This document shows positions 6,361 to 11,159 of a stretch of DNA of 11,159 nt, one piece after another. The position numbers and the translations under genes were made by a program. Origin of the DNA: Actinomycetes bacterium (GTDB lineage: Bacteria; Actinomycetota; Actinomycetes; Actinomycetales; Microbacteriaceae); the NCBI GenBank assembly GCA_030425055.1, contig JAUHVN010000065.1:1-11159 (forward strand), written 5' to 3'. The notes under the pieces were generated by a model that made no database searches, had not been told where the DNA came from, and saw nothing but the letters and a program-made list of their open reading frames with translations. Every line of letters starts with the position of its first letter. Position 1 is the stretch's first letter.

Positions 6361-6387
6361 TCGCTCTGCCGACTGAGCTAAGGTGGC
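6312..6387 (-). tRNA. tRNA-Thr (anticodon CGU)
   Basis: A full 76-nucleotide cloverleaf on the minus strand. The acceptor stem GCCACCT/AGGTGGC pairs fully. The D-arm is GCTC-AGTCGGCA-GAGC, the anticodon arm ATTCA-CTCGTAA-TGAAT, and the T-arm AAGGG-TTCGATT-CCCTT. The anticodon CGT (plus-strand 6352-6354) reads ACG, a threonine codon. The discriminator is T and the CCA end is encoded (6314-6312). The gene is intact although it borders the integration module, as expected when an island carries a copy of the tRNA 3' end. Confidence 0.97.
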
Positions 6388-6417
6388 GCGCCTCGCCTGC
6401 GCGATGCACGATCAACG

Positions 6418-6447
6418 ATCTTACCCTCTCGCGACGGCACCCGCGAA
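6418..6447 (-). promoter_or_regulatory. Likely promoter of tRNA-Thr
   Basis: On the minus strand TAAGAT (6423-6418) is a good -10 element, with TTCGCG (6447-6442) as a weak -35 at 18-base spacing. Transcription would start about 25 bases before the tRNA 5' end at 6387. The site sits in the 74-base gap after the hydrolase stop, so the tRNA need not depend on read-through from the upstream operon. Confidence 0.45.
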
Positions 6448-6461
6448 CCGCGGCCGGACCG

Positions 6462-8012
6462 TCAGCAGACCAGTCCGTCGGCGGGCACGACACCGTCGAT
6501 CAGATAGCCCTCGACCGCCGCGTCGACGCACGCGTTGCCCTTGTTGAAGCCGGTGTGGCCCTCGCCCTCGCGCGTCACGAGCACGCCGCTCGACAGCTGA
6601 TCGGCCAGCGACACCGCCCACTCGTACGGCGTCGCGGGGTCGTTCGTCGTTCCGACCACGACGATGGGCGCAGCGCCGTCGGCAGTGAGGACGCCGCGGG
6701 TGCCCGTGGCCGGGTACGGCCACGACGCGCACGTGTCCGGCCCGATCGCGTACGGCGCGAACGTCGGCGCCTCGACGGCGAGGCGGGCCTCGGCCGCCGC
6801 CGCTTCCTCGGGGGTCGTGTCGTCGGGGTAGTCCATGCAGTTGTAGGCGATGAACGCCTCGTTGCTGTTGTCGGTGTAACCGCCGTCGAACCGCCCGTAG
6901 TACGAGTCGGCGAGCAGGAAGGCGATGTCGGGGTTTCCCTGCAGCACGTCCTCCAGCGCGATGGTGAGGTACTGCCACGAATCCTCGGAGTACAGCGCCA
7001 GCAGGGTGGCGGTCACCATGGTGTCGGCGCCGAGCATCCGCCCGTCCGACCCGGTGAGCGGTGCGCGGTCGAGCCGTGCGTACAGAGCACCGAGGTCGGC
7101 CGCCGCTTCGTCGACGGTGCCGCGGAACGGACACTCGCTCGACTGCAGGCAGTCCGCCAGGTAGGCGCGCAGCGCCGACTCGAATCCGGTGAGCTGGATC
7201 TCGCCCACCTCGATGCTCGGGATCGCCGGGTCGATCGCGCCGTCGAGCACGAGCCGGCCGACCCGGTCGGGGTAGAGCTCGGCATACGTGGCGCCGAGGA
7301 AGGTGCCGTACGAGTAGCCGAGGTAGTACAGTTCGCCGTCGCCGAGCACCGCACGGATGAGATCCATGTCGCGAGCGGAATCGACGGTCGTGACGTGCTC
7401 GAGGATGCCGTCGCTGTTCTGTTCGCACGCCGCGGCGAAGTCGGCGTTGCGTGCTTCGAGCTCGGCCTCCCAGGCATCCGTCCCGCGCGTGTTCTCGGGG
7501 ATGTCGTACAGGTACGCGTCCATGCCGGCGGCGTCGTAGCAGCGCACCGCCGATGACGCGCCGACCCCGCGCGTGTCGAAGCCGACGACGTCGTAGGCGT
7601 CTTCGATGGCGGGCGTCACCGCCACGCTCATCGAGTCGCGGATGAAGTCGACGGCGCTGGAGCCCGGGCCGCCGGGGTTGAACAGCAGCGAGCCGATCGC
7701 TTCGCCCGACAGCGCCCGCTGACGCGTCAGTGCGAGTTCGATCTCACCGAGCCCGGGTTCGTCCCAGTCCAGGGGTGCCGTGATCGTGGCGCATTCGAGG
7801 TCACCGCACACCGACCAGTCGACCGTCTGGCTGTAGAACGGCAGCAGGTCGGCGGGGATCCCGCTCACATCGGGCGCCGCGCTCTCGGTCGACAGCGGCC
7901 GGTCTTCGGGGATCAGCGTGTAGAGGCAGCCGCTCAGGGCGACGGATGCCACGGCGACGGATGCCACGACGGCGAGCAGGCGCCGCAGACGGCGGGCGGG
8001 GGTGCGGGTCAC
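6462..8012 (-). CDS. Secreted lipoprotein alpha/beta hydrolase, tripeptidyl-aminopeptidase-like (S33)
   Basis: A 516-residue exported serine hydrolase. An Arg-rich n-region and hydrophobic stretch end in the lipobox LSGC (C29), so the mature protein should be a lipid-anchored surface enzyme. Family features are an oxyanion-type NPGGPGSS (112-119), the nucleophile elbow GYSYG (S234), the acid in GTTNDPATP (D458) and the base in EGEGHTGF (H486). The last two lie in a C-terminal TAP-like domain, as in Streptomyces tripeptidyl aminopeptidases and mycobacterial Hip1-like proteases. Several cysteines (for example C69, C74, C289, C294) suggest disulfides outside the cell. It may trim short peptides; esterase activity is an alternative. 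The GTG start follows AAGGA and overlaps the holB stop (GTGA). The frame stays open upstream to 8141, but that would place the signal peptide internally. Confidence 0.9.
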   Translation of the reverse strand: MTRTPARRLRRLLAVVASVAVASVALSGCLYTLIPEDRPLSTESAAPDVSGIPADLLPFYSQTVDWSVCGDLECATITAPLDWDEPGLGEIELALTRQRALSGEAIGSLLFNPGGPGSSAVDFIRDSMSVAVTPAIEDAYDVVGFDTRGVGASSAVRCYDAAGMDAYLYDIPENTRGTDAWEAELEARNADFAAACEQNSDGILEHVTTVDSARDMDLIRAVLGDGELYYLGYSYGTFLGATYAELYPDRVGRLVLDGAIDPAIPSIEVGEIQLTGFESALRAYLADCLQSSECPFRGTVDEAAADLGALYARLDRAPLTGSDGRMLGADTMVTATLLALYSEDSWQYLTIALEDVLQGNPDIAFLLADSYYGRFDGGYTDNSNEAFIAYNCMDYPDDTTPEEAAAAEARLAVEAPTFAPYAIGPDTCASWPYPATGTRGVLTADGAAPIVVVGTTNDPATPYEWAVSLADQLSSGVLVTREGEGHTGFNKGNACVDAAVEGYLIDGVVPADGLVC

Positions 8013-9166
8013 GGTGTCCTTCCGGTGGCGACGGTGATGAGCAGGCTCTCGAGCGCGAGCGCCGGCGCGACGTTCTGCTCGAGGTTCTGGCGCGTCGCGG
8101 CGAGCCGGTCGACGACGTCGAGGGTCCGCGACGGGGGCCACGCCTGGGCGAGAGCCCGCAGGTCGCCCTCGAGCTCGAGGTTGATGAGGTCGCGCCCACG
8201 CCCGTACTGCAGCATCAGCACGTCGCGGAACATCGACTGCAGGTCGGTGAGCACGCGATCGATGCCGTCGCGCAGGCTTCTGGTCGCGCGGCGCTTCTGG
8301 TCGTCCTCGAGAGCCGAGATCTGCGAGCGCACGGCCGGCGGGATCGCCGCGCCCTCCGCGATCCCCAGCGTGCGCAGCAGACTCGACCGCTCGGCCTCGT
8401 CGCGTTCGGCGGTCAGCGCCTTCGCGTCTTCCGTCGCGACCTGCACGATGCGGCCGGCGACGTCGACGGCGTCGCCCACGCCGCGCACGCCGAGCACGGC
8501 GCGCAGCGTCTCGTCGCGGCGCTCGCGCGCTGCGGCATCCGTCGCCAGGCGCTGCGCCATGCCGATGTGCCGCTGCGCGTGCCGCGCCGACTGCTCGGCG
8601 ATCGTGGGATCGGCGCCGGTGCGGGCGGCGACGAGCGCGGCGACCGCGGCGACGTCGGGCTCGCGCAGCCGCAGCGTGCGCACGCGGGAGCGGATGGTGG
8701 GAAGCAGGTCGGCGTCACTCGGGGCGCACAGCACCCACACGGTGCGCTCCGGCGGCTCCTCGAGCGCCTTGAGCAGCACGTTCGACGTGCGCTCCGTCAT
8801 GCGGTCCGCGTCTTCGACGACGATGACGCGGTATCGGCCGATCGACGGCGCGAAGTACGCCCGCTCGACCAGCCGGCGAGCCTCGTCGATGCGGATGATC
8901 ACCTGTTCGGTGCGCAGCGCGGTGAGGTCGGGATGCGTGCGGGCGAGCACCTGCTTCATCGCCTCCTCGTCGCCCGGCTCGGCGATCAGCGCGGCGGCGA
9001 AGGCGTAAGCGAGCGTTGAACGGCCCGATCCGGGCGGACCCGTGATCAGCCATGCGTGCGAGAGGGCATCGGGGTCGGTCGCCGCTGTCCGCAGCGCCGT
9101 CACCGCGGCATCCTGACCCCAGACGTCGGTCCAGGGCAGCTCTGCGACCGGCGCGACCGCTTCCAT
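8009..9166 (-). CDS. holB: DNA polymerase III delta' subunit (clamp-loader component)
   Basis: A 385-residue AAA+ protein of the clamp loader that places the sliding clamp on DNA during replication. The Walker A region reads GPPGSGRST (43-51), with Arg in the usual Lys position, as expected of the non-hydrolysing delta' subunit. VVEDADRM (116-123) is the Walker B-like strand and ALEEPPERTVWVLCAPSD the sensor-1 region, followed by IRSRVRTLRLREP. The four-cysteine zinc module known from E. coli delta' is absent between the Walker A helix and HPDL. The C-terminal collar domain is divergent. The ATG at 9166 lacks a Shine-Dalgarno but has a -10-like TAGGCT seven bases before it, suggesting a leaderless transcript in addition to the operon message. 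It lies 39 bases after tmk and overlaps the next gene by 4 bases. Confidence 0.93.
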   Translation of the reverse strand: MEAVAPVAELPWTDVWGQDAAVTALRTAATDPDALSHAWLITGPPGSGRSTLAYAFAAALIAEPGDEEAMKQVLARTHPDLTALRTEQVIIRIDEARRLVERAYFAPSIGRYRVIVVEDADRMTERTSNVLLKALEEPPERTVWVLCAPSDADLLPTIRSRVRTLRLREPDVAAVAALVAARTGADPTIAEQSARHAQRHIGMAQRLATDAAARERRDETLRAVLGVRGVGDAVDVAGRIVQVATEDAKALTAERDEAERSSLLRTLGIAEGAAIPPAVRSQISALEDDQKRRATRSLRDGIDRVLTDLQSMFRDVLMLQYGRGRDLINLELEGDLRALAQAWPPSRTLDVVDRLAATRQNLEQNVAPALALESLLITVATGRTP

Positions 9167-9173
9167 GCCGACC

Positions 9174-9179
9174 AGCCTA
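9174..9179 (-). promoter_or_regulatory. Candidate -10 element for a leaderless holB transcript
   Basis: TAGGCT (TAnnnT) on the minus strand ends seven bases before the holB ATG, the spacing expected if transcription begins at the start codon. Leaderless messages are common in actinobacteria, and no ribosome binding site is seen in the 39-base tmk-holB gap. There is no good -35. Confidence 0.3.
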
Positions 9180-9205
9180 ATCTCCGCGTCCGACTCGCCG
9201 GCCGG

Positions 9206-9838
9206 TCAGACCAGGGCCTCGACGCGCGCGCGGATGTCGGCGGCGAGCGCCGACGCGTCCTGCGCGGCGTCGAGGACGAGGAAGCGCTCGGGGTCGGCCT
9301 CGGCCAGTGCCAGGAAGGCGGACCGCACGCGCTCATGGAACGCGGATGCCTCGGCCTCGAGTCGGTCGAAGGGCTTGTCGGCCGCGTCGAGCCGGCGCCG
9401 CGCGACGGCGGGGTCGAGATCGAGCAGCACGGTCAGGTGAGGCAGGAGTCCGGCGGTCGCCCACAGCGACAGGTCGCGCACCTCGTCGGCTCCGAGCACG
9501 CGACCGGCCCCCTGGTACGCCACCGACGAGTCGAGGTAGCGGTCCTGGATCACGACGTCGCCGCGCTCGAGCGCCGGGCGCACGACCGTGTCGACGTGCT
9601 GGGCGCGGTCGGCCGCGTACAGCAGCGCTTCGGCGCGGGCCGACACCTCTCCGCGATGGTGCAGCACGATGTCGCGCACGAGCACGCCGACCTCGGTGCC
9701 GCCGGGCTCGCGCGTGCGCACGACGGTGCGGCCGCGCTCGCGCAGCCAGGCTTCGAGGAGACCGGCCTGCGTCGTCTTGCCGGTGCCGTCGCCGCCCTCG
9801 AAGGTGACGAACAGTCCCGTCGGGGCGTCGCCGCTCAC
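9206..9838 (-). CDS. tmk: Thymidylate kinase (dTMP kinase)
   Basis: A 210-residue P-loop kinase that phosphorylates dTMP to dTDP with ATP in the cytoplasm, the committed step to dTTP. The P-loop is FEGGDGTGKTTQ (about 14-25), the dTMP-binding TREPGGTEVG loop lies at 42-51, and the family signature DRYLDSSVAYQGAGR at about 98-112. The LID region carries Arg residues (ARRRLDAADKPFDR). Length is normal. The GTG start overlaps the topA stop in a GTGA quartet, so translation is coupled to topA; holB follows after 39 bases. This nucleotide-supply gene sits between two replication genes in an operon common in actinobacteria. Confidence 0.96.
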   Translation of the reverse strand: MSGDAPTGLFVTFEGGDGTGKTTQAGLLEAWLRERGRTVVRTREPGGTEVGVLVRDIVLHHRGEVSARAEALLYAADRAQHVDTVVRPALERGDVVIQDRYLDSSVAYQGAGRVLGADEVRDLSLWATAGLLPHLTVLLDLDPAVARRRLDAADKPFDRLEAEASAFHERVRSAFLALAEADPERFLVLDAAQDASALAADIRARVEALV

Positions 9839-11159
9839 TTCTTCTTCGCGGGGGTGCGCCGCGTCGTGGTCGAGCGCGACCGCGTGGAGCGCTTGGGCGC
9901 CGGGCCCTTCGCACGCTTGTCGGCGAGCAGCTGCACGGCCCGCTCGAAGGTCATCTCGTCGGCGGTCTCGCCCCGCGGGATCGTGGCGTTGATCTCGCCG
10001 TCGGTCACGTACGGCCCGAATCGGCCGTCGCGCACCTTGATGGGCTTGCCGCTGACGGGGTCGGCCTCGAACTCTTTGAGGGCGCTGGACGCACCGCGGG
10101 CTCCGTACTTGGGCTGCGCGTAGATCGCGAGCGCCTCGTCGAGCGTGATGTCGAAGATCTGCTCCTCGGCGGTCAGCGACCGCGAGTCGGTGCCCTTCTT
10201 CAAGTAGGGGCCGTAGCGGCCGTTCTGCGCCGTGATCTCGTCGCCCGACTCGGGGTCGGTGCCGACGACGCGCGGCAGGTTCAGCAGCGTGAGCGCCGTC
10301 TCGAGGTCGACCGTGTCGGGCGACATGCTCTTGAACAGCGAGGCGCGGCGGGGCTTGGGAGCCGTCTTCGCGCTCGCCTTCTTCTTCGGCTCGGCCACCT
10401 CGCCCGTGGCGGGATCGACCTCGTCGGGGTCGACCGGGTCCTCCTCTTCGAGGTAGGGACCGAACCGGCCGTCCTTGACCACGACGAGCTTGCCGTTGTC
10501 GGGGTTCTCGCCCAGCACGCGGTTGCCGGCGATCGGCGCGTCGATGAGCTCCTGAGCCTTCTCGGCGGTCAGCTCGTCGGGCGCGAGGTCCTCGGGGATG
10601 TTGATGCGGCGCGGCGCCGCCTCGGGGTCCGCCGGATCGACGACCTCGAGGTACGGCCCGTACTTGCCGTACCGCAGGGTCGCGGTGTCGGTGATCGCCG
10701 TCGCGTTGATCTCGCGGGCGTCGATCTCACCCAGATTGTCGACGATGCGCCGCAGGCCGGGCTGCGTCTCCGAGCCGAAGTAGAAGTCGTGCAGCCACTC
10801 GACACGGCCCTGCTCGCCGCGGGCGATCGCATCGAGGTCATCTTCGAGCGTCGCGGTGAAGTCGTAGTCGACATAGCGCGGAAAATGGTTGGAGAGGAAC
10901 TTGCTCACCGCACGGCCGACGTCGGTGGGGCGGAAACGCCGGCTCTCGAGTTCGACGTACTTGCGGAAGATCAGGGTGGCGATGATCGAGGCATAGGTCG
11001 AGGGGCGACCGATGCCCAGCTCTTCCATCCGTTTGACCAGTGTCGCCTCGGTGTAGCGCGGCGGCGGCTGGGTGAAATGCTGCTCGGGCGTGATGCCCTT
11101 CTTCTGGGCAGCCTCGCCCTCCATGATCTGGGGCAGGCGCTTGTCGTCGTCATCGACCA
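9835..11159 (-). CDS. topA: DNA topoisomerase I, C-terminal part (5' end outside the window)
   Basis: About 441 C-terminal residues of the type IA topoisomerase that relaxes negative supercoils. The frame is open to the window edge, so the Toprim domain and active-site tyrosine are not visible. The visible part begins near the end of the core: PPPRYTEATLVKRMEELGIG and RPSTYASI (about 11065-10980) is a strongly conserved family segment. Downstream are four repeats of the G-[KR]-[YF]-G-P-Y type (about 10650, 10460, 10210 and 10010), the C-terminal DNA-binding repeats found in actinobacterial TopA instead of zinc ribbons; no zinc-finger cysteines are present. The protein ends in a basic tail (KRSTRSRSTTTRRTPAKKK), the kind of lysine/arginine-rich extension linked to processivity in this phylum. 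The stop overlaps the tmk GTG. Confidence 0.96.
   Translation of the reverse strand, partial: VDDDDKRLPQIMEGEAAQKKGITPEQHFTQPPPRYTEATLVKRMEELGIGRPSTYASIIATLIFRKYVELESRRFRPTDVGRAVSKFLSNHFPRYVDYDFTATLEDDLDAIARGEQGRVEWLHDFYFGSETQPGLRRIVDNLGEIDAREINATAITDTATLRYGKYGPYLEVVDPADPEAAPRRINIPEDLAPDELTAEKAQELIDAPIAGNRVLGENPDNGKLVVVKDGRFGPYLEEEDPVDPDEVDPATGEVAEPKKKASAKTAPKPRRASLFKSMSPDTVDLETALTLLNLPRVVGTDPESGDEITAQNGRYGPYLKKGTDSRSLTAEEQIFDITLDEALAIYAQPKYGARGASSALKEFEADPVSGKPIKVRDGRFGPYVTDGEINATIPRGETADEMTFERAVQLLADKRAKGPAPKRSTRSRSTTTRRTPAKKK

Noticed and set aside
6421..7428. Alternative minus- and plus-strand frames across the hydrolase (335 codons at 6421-7428, 333 codons at 6555-7556)
   Set aside because: Arg/Gly-rich shadow translations; the hydrolase frame carries the lipobox and complete catalytic triad.
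7946..9019. Plus-strand open frames of 357 and 327 codons opposite holB
   Set aside because: Antisense shadows; holB motifs on the minus strand are unambiguous.
1..11159. CRISPR array, insertion sequence, defence or toxin-antitoxin system
   Set aside because: No regularly spaced repeats, no transposase motifs, and no recognisable defence or toxin genes were found on either strand.

Overview
The window looks like a high-GC actinobacterial chromosome, most likely Microbacteriaceae (Microbacterium-like). The grounds are the GC-rich third codon positions, GTG starts, a type I topoisomerase with a basic actinobacterial tail, and the order topA-tmk-holB-hydrolase. The organism call is an inference from sequence character, not a database result.

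Right part (about 6312-11159): conserved core chromosome, all on the minus strand. In transcription order it carries the 3' part of topA, tmk (thymidylate kinase), holB (DNA polymerase III delta' subunit) and a secreted lipoprotein of the alpha/beta-hydrolase (tripeptidyl-aminopeptidase-like, S33) family. topA/tmk and holB/hydrolase each overlap by four bases (GTGA), so this is a tight, probably translationally coupled operon. A tRNA-Thr(CGU) gene follows, with its own likely promoter.

Middle (about 4721-6312): an integration module directly abutting the 3' end of the tRNA. It has a small helix-turn-helix excisionase-like protein overlapping a tyrosine integrase, both reading away from the tRNA. 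This is the classic layout of a genomic island inserted in the 3' end of a tRNA gene. No second copy of the tRNA 3' end is visible, so the far boundary, if it survives, lies left of the window.

Left part (1-4720): probable island cargo or older accessory DNA. It holds the C-terminal half of an acetoacetyl-CoA synthetase, a TetR regulator just downstream, and a decayed stretch of about 950 bases. That stretch contains a frameshifted IclR-family regulator remnant and a truncated second copy of the TetR C-terminus. Convergent to these is a Tat-exported metallo-beta-lactamase-fold hydrolase with overlapping palindromes across its putative promoter. About 630 bases with no convincing gene separate it from the integrase. 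The cargo resembles a small regulated catabolic locus (activation of acetoacetate or a similar acid, plus an exported hydrolase) that has been rearranged and partly lost.

I see no strong evidence for a wholly new system. The most useful leads are the tRNA-anchored island, the regulator graveyard at 1797-2736, and the putative TetR operators upstream of tetR and the hydrolase gene.
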